From NCBI RefSeq assembly GCF_005670685.2, contig NZ_CP062008.1, positions 4,092,001-4,156,000 on the forward strand: a stretch of 64,000 bases of DNA. The letters run 5' to 3'. The notes under the pieces were generated by a model. That model worked only from the letters and a program-made list of their open reading frames with translations. It made no database searches and had not been told where the DNA came from. A program made the position numbers and the translations under genes. Origin of the DNA: Mycolicibacterium mucogenicum DSM 44124 (lineage in GTDB: Bacteria; Actinomycetota; Actinomycetes; Mycobacteriales; Mycobacteriaceae). Positions 26,532-35,610 of the stretch are shown in pieces; position 1 is the stretch's first letter, and each line of letters starts with the position of its first letter.

Positions 26532-27611
26532 TTACCGTTCGACTTCGGCGTTGCGGATGTAGAGCAGCCGGTCCCCGGCCGCCAGGGCGTCGACCTCAGG
26601 GGCGTCGACTCGCAGCAGCCGGCCGTCGCGCACCACCCCGAGCACGATGTCGGTCAGGTGCCGCGGCGAGCCGCCGAGCTCCTTGACCTCGACCTCCCGT
26701 TCGGAGATCGCGAAGCCGGCGTCGGGGGTGAGCAGGTCTTCGACCATCTCGACGACGCTCGGGGTCTGGGTCGCGATGCCCAGCAGCCGGCCGGCGGTCT
26801 CCGAGGACACAACCGTCGAGTCGGCGCCGGATTGCCGTAGCAGGTGCTGGTTCTCGGCCTCGCGGGCCGAGGCGACGATCTTGGCCTTGGGTGCCACCTC
26901 ACGGGCGGTCAGCGTGACCAGCACGGCGGTGGCGTCCTTGTCGGTCGCGACCACGATGGACTTCGCATGCTGGGCCCCGGCCAGGCGCAGCACCTCCGAC
27001 TTGGTGGCGTCGCCGACCACGGTGACCAGTCCGGCGGCGCGCGCCCGGTCCAGTGCCGCCGGGTTCTCGTCGACGACGACGATGTCTCCGGGTGCGACCT
27101 CGTCACCGACCATGGCCTGGACCGCGGTGCGGCCCTTGGTCCCGTAACCGACGACGATGGTGTGGTTGCGCACGGTGCTCCTCCATCGCTGAATCTTCAA
27201 GGCTTGACGAGACTGCGTGGTCAGCGTCTCGACGGTCGTACCGATGAGCACGATCAGGAACGCGATCCGCATGGGCGTGATCACCAGGACGTTCACCAGG
27301 CGCGCGCTCGGGGTGAGCGGCGTGATGTCGCCATAGCCGGTGGTCGACAGCGACACAGTCGCGTAGTAGATGCAGTCCAGGAGCGACATCTCGTTCTCCT
27401 GGGCGTCGCGGTAGCCGTCGCGATCGAGGTACACGACGAGCACCGCGGCGGCGAGCACCAGCAACGCGTAGATGACGCGGCGCACGATCCGGCGGATCGG
27501 ACTGACGAACGCTTCCGGAATCTGCAGCACATCAACCAGATCCGCGTTCTGGCGGCTCGTGAGGTTCTGTTCCATCGCGGCCATGCGCCGCGACAACCTA
27601 ACGCGAGCCAT
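26532..27611 (-). CDS. Two-helix potassium channel with RCK domain
   Basis: A 359-residue K+ channel (Rv3200c ortholog). TM1 is at about 46-62 ('VIYALLVLAAAVLVVYL'), the pore helix and selectivity filter 'TTGYGD' at 90-95, TM2 at about 105-127. The cytoplasmic RCK-N domain has a Rossmann motif 'VVGYGTKGRTAV' and the strand 'IVVVDENPAALD', followed by an RCK-C (TrkA-C) domain. It probably gates in response to a nucleotide or ion. The start at 27611 follows GGAG; a -10-like GATAAT only about 15 nt upstream means an internal Met (27575) could be used instead. Confidence 0.92.
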   Translation of the reverse strand: MARVRLSRRMAAMEQNLTSRQNADLVDVLQIPEAFVSPIRRIVRRVIYALLVLAAAVLVVYLDRDGYRDAQENEMSLLDCIYYATVSLSTTGYGDITPLTPSARLVNVLVITPMRIAFLIVLIGTTVETLTTQSRQALKIQRWRSTVRNHTIVVGYGTKGRTAVQAMVGDEVAPGDIVVVDENPAALDRARAAGLVTVVGDATKSEVLRLAGAQHAKSIVVATDKDATAVLVTLTAREVAPKAKIVASAREAENQHLLRQSGADSTVVSSETAGRLLGIATQTPSVVEMVEDLLTPDAGFAISEREVEVKELGGSPRHLTDIVLGVVRDGRLLRVDAPEVDALAAGDRLLYIRNAEVER

Positions 27612-27671
27612 GCGACTCCATTATCTGGCGGAGACTCACCACAAGACGGCTCGGCACAGCACTATGTAACC

Positions 27672-28079
27672 ATGACCGCCGCCAACAGCACTGACAACAC
27701 CACCGCCAGCCAGGCGCCCGCGTACCGGATGGGCGCGCTGCTCGTCGGCATGGGCGCCCTGCATTTCGCCGCGCCCAAGCCTTTCGACGGCATCGTCCCG
27801 GAGGAACTGCCCGGCACCGCACGGTTTTACACGTACGCATCAGGCGTCGCCGAAGTAGCCACCGGCGCCGCGCTTCTGCTGCCACGTACCCGGAAGCTGG
27901 GCGCGCTGGCCGCTGTCGCACTTTTCATCAGCGTCTTCCCGGCGAACGTCAACATGGTCCGGCTGTGGTGGCCCAAGGGCTGGCCGGCCCGCATCGCGGC
28001 ACTGGCCCGGCTGCCGTTGCAGGTGCCGATGGTGACCCAGGCGCTCAAGGTCTACCGCAACTCACCCCAGGCGAACTAG
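27672..28079 (+). CDS. DoxX-like small membrane protein
   Basis: A 135-residue protein with four hydrophobic segments: 'MGALLVGMGALHFAAPKPFD', 'ASGVAEVATGAALLLP', 'LGALAAVALFISVFPANVNM' and a C-terminal one. The 'HFxxPKPFD' and 'SGVAEVxTG' features are typical of the DoxX/MauE-like family. Function unknown. Its last 18 bases overlap the end of adnB on the opposite strand. The start at 27672 is the ATG just after 'gtaacc'; the frame is open much further upstream, but that region is the antisense of the K+ channel gene. Confidence 0.75.
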   Translation: MTAANSTDNTTASQAPAYRMGALLVGMGALHFAAPKPFDGIVPEELPGTARFYTYASGVAEVATGAALLLPRTRKLGALAAVALFISVFPANVNMVRLWWPKGWPARIAALARLPLQVPMVTQALKVYRNSPQAN

Positions 28080-31000
28080 GCCCGCCAGCTCGTCGGCGCC
28101 GGGCAGGTCGGTGGGTGCCACCGTCTGCCCGGCGCGCACGTAGTGGAAGACCGCCCGCACCGAATCGACGGGCACCCCCTGGATGGACGACCAGGCCAGG
28201 CGGTACACCGCCAGCTGAATGGCCTTGTTGCGCAGGGTTTCCTGGGTCGACGGCGGATCTCCGGTCTTCCAGTCCAGCACGGTGTAACCACCGTCGGCGT
28301 CGGCGAACACCGCGTCGATACGGCCGCGGATCACCCGGTCGCCGATCACCATGTCGAACGGCACCTCGATGTCGGTCGGGGTGCGGACCGCCCACTCCGA
28401 GAGGGCGAACGCGGCCTGCAGGTCTGCCAGCTCCTCGGCGACGGCCTGCCCCAGCTCGGCGTCGACCGCACCGGGCAGATCGTCGAGGTCGAACAGCCGC
28501 TCGGCGGAGAAGTACCGCTGCACCCAGTCGTGGAACGCAGTGCCCAGCAGCGCCTGCGGGTCGGGCCGGGCGGGCAGCCGTCGCTGCAGCCGCTGCAGTG
28601 CGCCGGACCGGTCACTACCCAGGTCGACCAATGTGCTCACCGACAACTGCGGCGGCAGCTCGAGCGGACCGCGCTCGTGTGCCCGTTGCCGCTCGGCCAG
28701 CAGCGCGTCCACGTCGGCGGCCCAACCGTGCCGGTCGTCGTGCTCCTCGGCTTCTGCGGTGAGCGCGGCAGCCACCAGGGCCGCACCCCGGTCGACGTCA
28801 GCGCGTCGCGAACCGGCCGGGTCGACGGGCCACGAGCATTCGACGACGTTGTCCCGCAACGGGTTGACGGCATTCTCCGGGGGTGCGGGTGCCCACTGTT
28901 CGATCTCGCCGCAGGGGTCGCCCTCCTGCGCGGCGCGTTCGATGATGTCGCGCATCTCGATCAGGAAGTCGGAGGGTCCCGCGGGTTTTCCGGCCGTCGT
29001 CCCCCAGTGATACCCGGACAACAGCAGGGTGTCCTCGGCGCGGGTGAGGGCCACGTAGAGCAGGCGGCGTTCCTCGTCGGTGCGCCGCTGGTCGAGCAGG
29101 GCCTTGTGCGCGGCGATCTTGTCCGCCAACACCTTCCGGTCGTAGACGTCGGAGGTGTCGAGCACCGGCACGCCGTGTTCGGACAGCTCGGCGCGGTCGC
29201 CGCGCAGCAGCGGCGGCAGGTCCCCCGCATCGGTGAGCCAGGTGCGCTGCGACGCCGTCGACGGGAACACTCGGGCAACAAGGTGTGGCACCGCGACGAT
29301 CTGCCATTCCAGGCCCTTGGCCGCGTGCACCGTCAGGATCTGGACCCGGTCCGAGGCCACCGTCACCTGTGCCGGTGCCAGCCCGTTCTCCACCTCCGCG
29401 GCCGCCGTCAGATATGCCAGTAGTCCGACGATGGGCGCGGCGCCGTCTGGGTCTACGGGCCGCGCGGCGTATCCCGCGACGACGTCGGCGAAGGCGTCGA
29501 GATGTTCGGTGCCGCGCCAGCCCTCGGAAACCCCACTGGCGGCACGGGTTTCGGCGTCGATACCCAGAACCCGACGCACTTCGGCAACCAGATCCGGCAG
29601 CGGCTGGTGCAGGTGCGCGCGCAGTTGGCTCAGTTCGGCGGCCAGGGCCAGCAGCCGGCGGTGTCCTTCGGGTGAATAGCGGTCGGCCGGGCCCGGATCG
29701 CTGATCGCGTCGGCCAGGCAGGCGTGGTCGGCGTCGGGGGCGACCTGCGCGACGGCCTGCTCGGCGGCCGACCCAGACGTCCGCGCCGGGTCGGGCGCAT
29801 CCAGTTCCGATGCGCGGCGCCACAGCGCGGCCAGGTCGGCGGCGCCGAACCGCCACCGCGCGCTGGTGAGTACCCGCATCGCGGCGACCCCGGCGGTCGG
29901 TTCGGCGACCAGGCGCAGCATCGCGACGACGTCGGCGACCTCGGGGATGGCCAGCAGCCCAGCCAGGCCGACCACCTCGACGGGCACCCCGCGGGCTGTC
30001 AGCGCCTCGGCGATGGGCGCGGCGTCGGCGTTACGGCGTACCAGGACCGCGGCCGTCGGCACGGGCTCCCCTGCGGCCACCGCACCGAGGTACCGGCGGG
30101 CCAGGTGATCGGCAACCCAATCACGTTCGGCGACAACATCATCCAGCAGAGCGCACTGAATGGTTCCCGGCTCGGCGCCCGGCCGCGGCAGCAATTCGCG
30201 CACGCTCACGCTGCGACGCCGGGCCTCGGCGGACACCTCGTTGGCCAGCTTGAGTGCCCGCGGCGGGTTGCGCCAGCTGGTCCGTAGTTCCAGGGTCGGG
30301 GCCGGTGAACCGTCCGACAGGCGGAAGTCGGTGGTGAATCGCGGCAGGTTGGTCGCCGACGCGCCGCGCCAGCCGTAGATCGACTGGATGGGGTCTCCGA
30401 CCGCCGTCAGCGCCAGGTCATCGTCGACGCCGCCGCCGAACAGCGACGACAGCGCGACCCGCTGAGCGTGCCCGGTGTCCTGGTATTCGTCGAGCAGGAC
30501 CACGCGATACCGCTCGCGCAGCTGCGCGCCGACCTGTGGGAAGCGCTCGGCCAAGCGGGCCGCGGCCGACATCTGGCTGCCGAAGTCCATCACCTGCGCA
30601 TCCCGCGTTCGCTGGTGCACGGCATCGATCAGTGGCACCAGCTCGGCCCGCTCGGTCTGGGTGGCCAGCAGGTTCAGCAGCCACTGGGTGGGCCCGCCGC
30701 GCTGGCCCGGACCCCCGGGGAGCGTGAGGATGAGCCGTTCCAGCTCGTGATGGGTGTCCCGCACGGCGTCGGTGTCGACGAGATGCTCGGAAAGCTGACC
30801 GGCCAGGCGCAGCACCATCTGGGTGATGGCGGCCGGGGACTTGTCGGTCTGCAACTGGCCCGGGAAGTCGGACACCACCCGAAAAGCCAACTGCCACATC
30901 TCGGTTTCGGTGACCAGCCGGGTGGCCGGCTCGATGGGCAGCAGCAGCCCGTACTCGCGGAGCAAGGTGCCCGCGAAGGCGTGATAGGTGCTGACGGTGG

Positions 31001-31316
31001 CGTGCTCGTCGGCCAGCGAAACGCCGGGCAACAGACCCGACCCCGCTAGACGGGCCAGCCGGGTGCGCACGCGGCGCAACAGCTGTCCGGCGGCCTTGCG
31101 GGTGAACGTCAATCCCAGCACCTGCGACGGTGTGGCGTAGCCGTTGGCCACCAGCCACACCACGCGCGCGGCCATGGTCTCGGTTTTCCCGGCACCGGCG
31201 CCGGCGATCACCACCAGTGGTCCTGGTGGCGCGGCGATGACCGCAGCCTGCTCGTCGGTCGGGGTGAACAGCCCGAGCGCCTCGGCAAGGTCGGCAGGGC
31301 TGTACGTCACGGGCAT
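28062..31316 (-). CDS. adnB: AdnB subunit of the AdnAB helicase-nuclease
   Basis: A 1084-residue UvrD-type helicase with a C-terminal RecB-like nuclease domain. Walker A 'GAGAGKT' is at 39-45, Walker B 'VLLDEYQDTGHAQ', motif V '[15 protein letters not shown]', motif VI 'YVALTRAEDTLLL'; the nuclease centre is 'DAVFADADGGYTVLDWKTG'. AdnAB is the mycobacterial double-strand-break resection motor-nuclease; AdnB is the active motor. The ATG at 31316 (Met-Pro-Val-Thr) overlaps the adnA stop by 10 nt. M. tuberculosis counterpart Rv3201c. Confidence 0.94.
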   Translation of the reverse strand: MPVTYSPADLAEALGLFTPTDEQAAVIAAPPGPLVVIAGAGAGKTETMAARVVWLVANGYATPSQVLGLTFTRKAAGQLLRRVRTRLARLAGSGLLPGVSLADEHATVSTYHAFAGTLLREYGLLLPIEPATRLVTETEMWQLAFRVVSDFPGQLQTDKSPAAITQMVLRLAGQLSEHLVDTDAVRDTHHELERLILTLPGGPGQRGGPTQWLLNLLATQTERAELVPLIDAVHQRTRDAQVMDFGSQMSAAARLAERFPQVGAQLRERYRVVLLDEYQDTGHAQRVALSSLFGGGVDDDLALTAVGDPIQSIYGWRGASATNLPRFTTDFRLSDGSPAPTLELRTSWRNPPRALKLANEVSAEARRRSVSVRELLPRPGAEPGTIQCALLDDVVAERDWVADHLARRYLGAVAAGEPVPTAAVLVRRNADAAPIAEALTARGVPVEVVGLAGLLAIPEVADVVAMLRLVAEPTAGVAAMRVLTSARWRFGAADLAALWRRASELDAPDPARTSGSAAEQAVAQVAPDADHACLADAISDPGPADRYSPEGHRRLLALAAELSQLRAHLHQPLPDLVAEVRRVLGIDAETRAASGVSEGWRGTEHLDAFADVVAGYAARPVDPDGAAPIVGLLAYLTAAAEVENGLAPAQVTVASDRVQILTVHAAKGLEWQIVAVPHLVARVFPSTASQRTWLTDAGDLPPLLRGDRAELSEHGVPVLDTSDVYDRKVLADKIAAHKALLDQRRTDEERRLLYVALTRAEDTLLLSGYHWGTTAGKPAGPSDFLIEMRDIIERAAQEGDPCGEIEQWAPAPPENAVNPLRDNVVECSWPVDPAGSRRADVDRGAALVAAALTAEAEEHDDRHGWAADVDALLAERQRAHERGPLELPPQLSVSTLVDLGSDRSGALQRLQRRLPARPDPQALLGTAFHDWVQRYFSAERLFDLDDLPGAVDAELGQAVAEELADLQAAFALSEWAVRTPTDIEVPFDMVIGDRVIRGRIDAVFADADGGYTVLDWKTGDPPSTQETLRNKAIQLAVYRLAWSSIQGVPVDSVRAVFHYVRAGQTVAPTDLPGADELAGLVRLG

Positions 31317-34300
31317 GCCCCCTTCGTACCTTGTGCCGGACACATGGCCCGCACCGGGCACGTCGCACACCCCGAGCCGACGCGCGCGACGAAGTGCGGC
31401 CCGGCCGTCGCCGCGGCGGCATCGGTCACCCGCTGCCGCCACTGCGCCTGCGTCGTCTCCCCCATCGGATCCTGCTCGCGTTCGGTGGCGCCGGTCTTGG
31501 CGGGTTTGGCCGGGTACACCAGTCGGCCACCGCCGGGCTGATCACCGTGCGGCACAACGCCTTCAGCGATGGCGAGCTGGTACAGCGCGAGCTGGGCATG
31601 CTCCTGGGCATCGGCCTTGGTGGCGGGGCTCTTACCGGTCTTGACGTCCACCACGACCAGACGGCCGTCGCGGTCGCGTTCCAGTCGGTCGATGCGCCCC
31701 TTCACCTGAACCTGCAGCCCGTCGTCGGCGATCGTGCCGGCGACCTCGAGTTCGGTACCGACCTCGGTGAGCTCGCCGCGACTCTCCTGCCGCCACGTCG
31801 TGAACGTCGCCAGCATGGCGCGGTACCGCTCCAGCTCGTTGTCGGCGTACCAGTTCGAGTCGAAAGGCAACTGCTGCCAGATCTTTTCGAGTTCACCCCG
31901 CAGCTGGGCCTCGCTGCGACCGGAATCGGCGACCAGAGCGTGCACCAGCGAGCCCAGCGCCGACCGCAGATCGCGGCCGTCGCTGCCGCCGTGGCGCTCC
32001 AGCATCCAGCGCAGCGGGCAATCGGTCAGGGTCTGCACGGTCGATGGCGAGACGGTGACGACGTGGTCGTCGCCGGACCACAGCGGCTCGGCAGTGGACA
32101 GCTCCGTGCTGGCGTACCACTGCGCCGGGTCGGCACCCGGCACGCCGGCCTCGGCCAGCCGGGCCAATTGCGCTGCTGCGCAGAGCCGATCGGACTCCTC
32201 GACCGCGCCGTCGGGCGCACACACCACCGATCGCAACCGGCCGACCAATGCCGCCGGCGACAACACCGCAGGCGCGTGCACCGGGAGCTCGTCGGCGTCG
32301 GAGTCGGTGCCGCCGGCCAGGGCCGCCAGCTCCTCGAAGAAGGTCGACGGCAGTAGCGCCTCGTCGCCGTTGTCGCTGTCGACGGCCGTCACCAGCACAC
32401 GGTTGCGCGCCCGGCCCAACGCGGCGACCAGCAGCCGGCGTTCCTCGGCCAGCAGCGGCGCGGTGGCCGACATGCCGCGGACGTCACCCACACCGTCGAC
32501 GATGTCGAGCAGCTGCTGGGTCCCGAGTACGCCTCCACGCGGAACGGTGTTGGGCCACAACCCTTCCTGCAGGCCCGCGATGACCACGAAATCCCATTCC
32601 CGCCCCAGCGCGGCGTGTGCACTGAGGACCGCAACCTCGTCGGCCTCGGCGCGCTCGGGGGCCGAACCCGACCAGGAGAGCGCGCGGACGTGGTCGATCA
32701 GGCCGGCGAGGGACGCCGCCGCGGTGCGGGCCACGTACTGATCGGCGGTGTCGAACAGCGCGGTGACGGCATCCAGGTCGGCGTTTGCCGCAACGCCGGC
32801 CGCACCCGGGCGCCCGGCCGCGGCCTGCCACCGGCGCGACAGCCCACTGGCGTGCCAGGCCTGCCACAGCACGAATCGCGGATCCTGGCCGGCCGTCGCC
32901 GACCGGCGCGCCGCGTCGAGGACCGCACGAACCCGCCGCACCGGCCGCGCCAGCTGATCGGGCAGTGAATGATCGGTAGTCCCGGTCAGCGCGTCGACGA
33001 GCAGGTCGCCGAAATCGCGACCGGTGCCGTCCGCACGGCGCAGCGCACGGCGCAACTGGCGCTGCGATACCGGGTCCACCCGGCCGATGGGACCGGTCAG
33101 CAGGGCCAGCGCCCGGTCGCCGGTCAGCTGATCGGCGACGCAGTCCAGCACCGTCAGCAGCGCGCCCACCGCCGGATGCTGGGCCGGCGGCGCGGTCCCG
33201 GCCTGCTGCCGCACCGGAACCCCGGCGGCGGTCAGAGCCCGGGCCAACGCCGTCCCGGCGCTCGGCACCGATCGCACGATGACGGCCATCTGCGACCACG
33301 GCACCCCGTCGACCAGGTGCGCGCGACGCAAAGCGTCGGCAATCAACGCGGACTCGGCGTGCGGCGAACCGGCGACACGCACCGACAGCGAGCCGAGCTC
33401 ATCCGTCGTCGCCGGCGTCAGCGCCCGGGACGCGTCCACGCCGGGCAGCCGCCGCGCGACGGCGGCGACCGCCCCGGCCACGGCAGGCGAGCATCGGTGA
33501 GACTCGGTCAGCACCACCTGCGGCTGGTCGTCGGGGCCGTACAGCAGCGTCGGCTCGGCGCCGCGGTAGCCGAACACCGTCTGGCTCGGGTCACCGGCGA
33601 TGACCGTCAGCTGGGCGCCGGCGGCCAGCACCCGCACCAGCAGCGCGGCCTGCGGGTCGAGGTGCTGCGCATCGTCGACGAGCAGCAGCTTGATGCGGGC
33701 ACGTTCGGCGTCCAGCAGCGCGGGATCGACGGCGAAGGCCTCAAGGGCGGCGCCGACCAGCTCGGCCGCGCCCAGCGCCGGCACCGTCGCCTGCGGAGCC
33801 GCCATGCCGACGGCGCTGCGCAGCAGCATCACCTGCTCGTAGACCTGCGCGAACCGGGCCGCCGCCACCCACTCCGGACGCCCGGCCTTGCGCCCGATCC
33901 GGCGCAGGTCCGCAGGGTCGACGCCGCGTTCGGTGCAGCGGGCCAACAGGTCCCGCAATTCGGTCGCGAACCCCGCGGTGCCCAGCGCCGGCCGCAGGTG
34001 CAGCGGCCAGTCCACGCTCGCCTCGTCGCCGTCCTCCAGATCACCGGCGAGGAGCTCGCGAATGATGCCGTCCTGCTCGGCGCTGGTGATCAGGCGCGGC
34101 GGCGCGTCACCGGCGCGCTGCGCGGCCTGCCGCAACACGGCGAACGCGTAGGAGTGCAGTGTGCGGACCAGCGGCTCCCGGGTGACCTGGCCGGTATCGC
34201 CCAGCAGTGCCGACGTGATGGCGCCGCGGACCCGGCTGCCCAGCCGTGCCGAACCGGTGAGCAGGAGCACCGACTCCGGATCGGTCCCCGCCGCGATATG

Positions 34301-34438
34301 CGTTGCCGCCGTGCGGATCAGCAGCTCGGTCTTGCCGGTTCCGGGGCCGCCCAGCACCCGCACGACACCGCGCTGCCCGGGCTCGGTCAGGGCATTAACC
34401 GAGCCGGGCGCGGTGAGTGCGGAGTGCGGGGCGGCCAT
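31307..34438 (-). CDS. adnA: AdnA subunit of the AdnAB helicase-nuclease
   Basis: A 1043-residue UvrD-like protein fused to a RecB-type nuclease. Walker A 'GGPGTGKTE' is at 30-38; the C-terminal nuclease centre reads 'VVVDVKTGKSPATK'. Four cysteines frame the nuclease domain (one in 'LTDCPLRWML', three in 'CATCPVRAMCP' at the C-terminus) and would hold the iron-sulfur cluster seen in AddB/AdnA-type nucleases. It forms a heterodimer with AdnB. The ATG at 34438 is chosen because upstream sequence is Arg-rich and belongs to the divergent promoter of the hydrolase gene. Counterpart Rv3202c. Confidence 0.94.
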   Translation of the reverse strand: MAAPHSALTAPGSVNALTEPGQRGVVRVLGGPGTGKTELLIRTAATHIAAGTDPESVLLLTGSARLGSRVRGAITSALLGDTGQVTREPLVRTLHSYAFAVLRQAAQRAGDAPPRLITSAEQDGIIRELLAGDLEDGDEASVDWPLHLRPALGTAGFATELRDLLARCTERGVDPADLRRIGRKAGRPEWVAAARFAQVYEQVMLLRSAVGMAAPQATVPALGAAELVGAALEAFAVDPALLDAERARIKLLLVDDAQHLDPQAALLVRVLAAGAQLTVIAGDPSQTVFGYRGAEPTLLYGPDDQPQVVLTESHRCSPAVAGAVAAVARRLPGVDASRALTPATTDELGSLSVRVAGSPHAESALIADALRRAHLVDGVPWSQMAVIVRSVPSAGTALARALTAAGVPVRQQAGTAPPAQHPAVGALLTVLDCVADQLTGDRALALLTGPIGRVDPVSQRQLRRALRRADGTGRDFGDLLVDALTGTTDHSLPDQLARPVRRVRAVLDAARRSATAGQDPRFVLWQAWHASGLSRRWQAAAGRPGAAGVAANADLDAVTALFDTADQYVARTAAASLAGLIDHVRALSWSGSAPERAEADEVAVLSAHAALGREWDFVVIAGLQEGLWPNTVPRGGVLGTQQLLDIVDGVGDVRGMSATAPLLAEERRLLVAALGRARNRVLVTAVDSDNGDEALLPSTFFEELAALAGGTDSDADELPVHAPAVLSPAALVGRLRSVVCAPDGAVEESDRLCAAAQLARLAEAGVPGADPAQWYASTELSTAEPLWSGDDHVVTVSPSTVQTLTDCPLRWMLERHGGSDGRDLRSALGSLVHALVADSGRSEAQLRGELEKIWQQLPFDSNWYADNELERYRAMLATFTTWRQESRGELTEVGTELEVAGTIADDGLQVQVKGRIDRLERDRDGRLVVVDVKTGKSPATKADAQEHAQLALYQLAIAEGVVPHGDQPGGGRLVYPAKPAKTGATEREQDPMGETTQAQWRQRVTDAAAATAGPHFVARVGSGCATCPVRAMCPAQGTKGACP

Positions 34439-34496
34439 GGCAGGAATGCAACCACGGGGGTACGACAAGTTCGGCCGACGGCGACGCCCGGCCGCG

Positions 34497-35303
34497 ATGT
34501 CTGGCAGCATCAACGGGGTGAGCTTGCAGGTGTACCGCTACGGACCGGCCCGGCCGGCACAGATCCTGGCCCTGCACGGCCTGACCGGCCACGGAAAGCG
34601 CTGGCAGACACTGGCGGACGGGTATCTGGCCGAATATTCGGTGCTGGCACCCGATCTCCTGGGACATGGCCATTCGTCGTGGGCGGCGCCGTGGAACATC
34701 GACGAGAACGTCGCGGCCCTGGCCACCCTGCTCCAGGACGAGGCCGACGGGCCGGTGGTCGTGGTGGCGCATTCGTTCGGTGGCGCGATAGCGCTCAATC
34801 TCGCTGCCGCCCACCCGCATCTGGTATCAGGCCTGGTGCTGCTGGACCCGGCGACCGGGCTGGACGGCAGCTGGATGAGCGAGATCGCCGACGCCATGCT
34901 CGGCTCCCCCGACTACCCGGACCGGCACGAGGCCCACGCCGAGAAGGTGAACGGATCGTGGGGCGAGGTCTCGGCGAAGTACCCCGGCGAACTCGAGCGC
35001 GACCTGGACGAGCACCTGGTCGCCCTGCCGGGCGGACGCGTCGGCTGGCGCATCAGCCTGCCCGCCATGATGTCCTACTGGAGTGAGCTGGCCCGCCCAA
35101 TTGTGTTGCCGCCGCAGGGCACACCGACGACGCTGGTGCTGGCCAAACGGACGCACCCGGCCTATGTCACCGGCGAACTGGTGTCCGGTTTGCAGGCGCG
35201 CCTCGGTGCCGATTTCGTACTGACCGAATTCGACTGCGACCACATGGTGCCGCACGCCATGCCCGCCGAAACCGCCGACGTGATCCGGCGCCACCTGGTC
35301 TGA
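34497..35303 (+). CDS. lipV: Alpha/beta hydrolase, LipV type
   Basis: A 268-residue alpha/beta hydrolase. The oxyanion-hole motif 'LALHGLTGHGKRW' is near residue 25, the nucleophile elbow 'AHSFGG' places Ser at 93, and the catalytic His is in 'CDHMVPHA' near 249. The position between adnA and the alkyltransferase-like gene matches lipV (Rv3203), an esterase/lipase. No signal peptide, so probably cytoplasmic. An alternative GTG start at 34518 would remove seven residues. Confidence 0.85.
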   Translation: MSGSINGVSLQVYRYGPARPAQILALHGLTGHGKRWQTLADGYLAEYSVLAPDLLGHGHSSWAAPWNIDENVAALATLLQDEADGPVVVVAHSFGGAIALNLAAAHPHLVSGLVLLDPATGLDGSWMSEIADAMLGSPDYPDRHEAHAEKVNGSWGEVSAKYPGELERDLDEHLVALPGGRVGWRISLPAMMSYWSELARPIVLPPQGTPTTLVLAKRTHPAYVTGELVSGLQARLGADFVLTEFDCDHMVPHAMPAETADVIRRHLV

Positions 35304-35305
35304 TC

Positions 35306-35602
35306 GTGGCCGCTGTCACCGACGAACAGGTGGAGAGGGTGCGGGACCTCGTCGCCTCGATCCCGCCCGGCCGGGTGTCGACCTACGGCGACATCGCCGA
35401 TGCTGCAGGGCTTTCCAGCCCCCGAATCGTCGGCTGGATCATGCGCACCGATTCCTCGGACCTGCCCTGGCACCGGGTGATCAGCGCGTCGGGCCGGCCG
35501 GCCGCGCATCTGGCGACGCGGCAGCTGGAACTGCTGCGCGCCGAAGGGGTGCTGGCGGTCGACGGCCGGGTTCGGTTGCGGGAGTACCGGCACGAGTTCT
35601 GA
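35306..35602 (+). CDS. Alkyltransferase-like (ATL) DNA-binding protein
   Basis: A 98-residue protein homologous to the DNA-binding half of O6-methylguanine-DNA methyltransferase. The catalytic motif PCHRV is 'PWHRV' here, with Trp55 in place of the alkyl-accepting Cys, the defining change of ATL proteins. The DNA-binding helix ('SSPRIVGWIMR', Arg40 as the arginine finger) and the 'STYGDIA' tyrosine are kept. ATLs bind O6-alkylguanine and hand it to nucleotide excision repair. GTG start, 2 nt after lipV. Rv3204 ortholog by position. Confidence 0.9.
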   Translation: MAAVTDEQVERVRDLVASIPPGRVSTYGDIADAAGLSSPRIVGWIMRTDSSDLPWHRVISASGRPAAHLATRQLELLRAEGVLAVDGRVRLREYRHEF

Positions 35603-35610
35603 GACCCAGC

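Noticed and set aside
26844..27671. N-terminal extension of the DoxX-like frame
   Set aside because: It is antisense to the K+ channel gene and highly charged; the DoxX-like protein starts at 27672.
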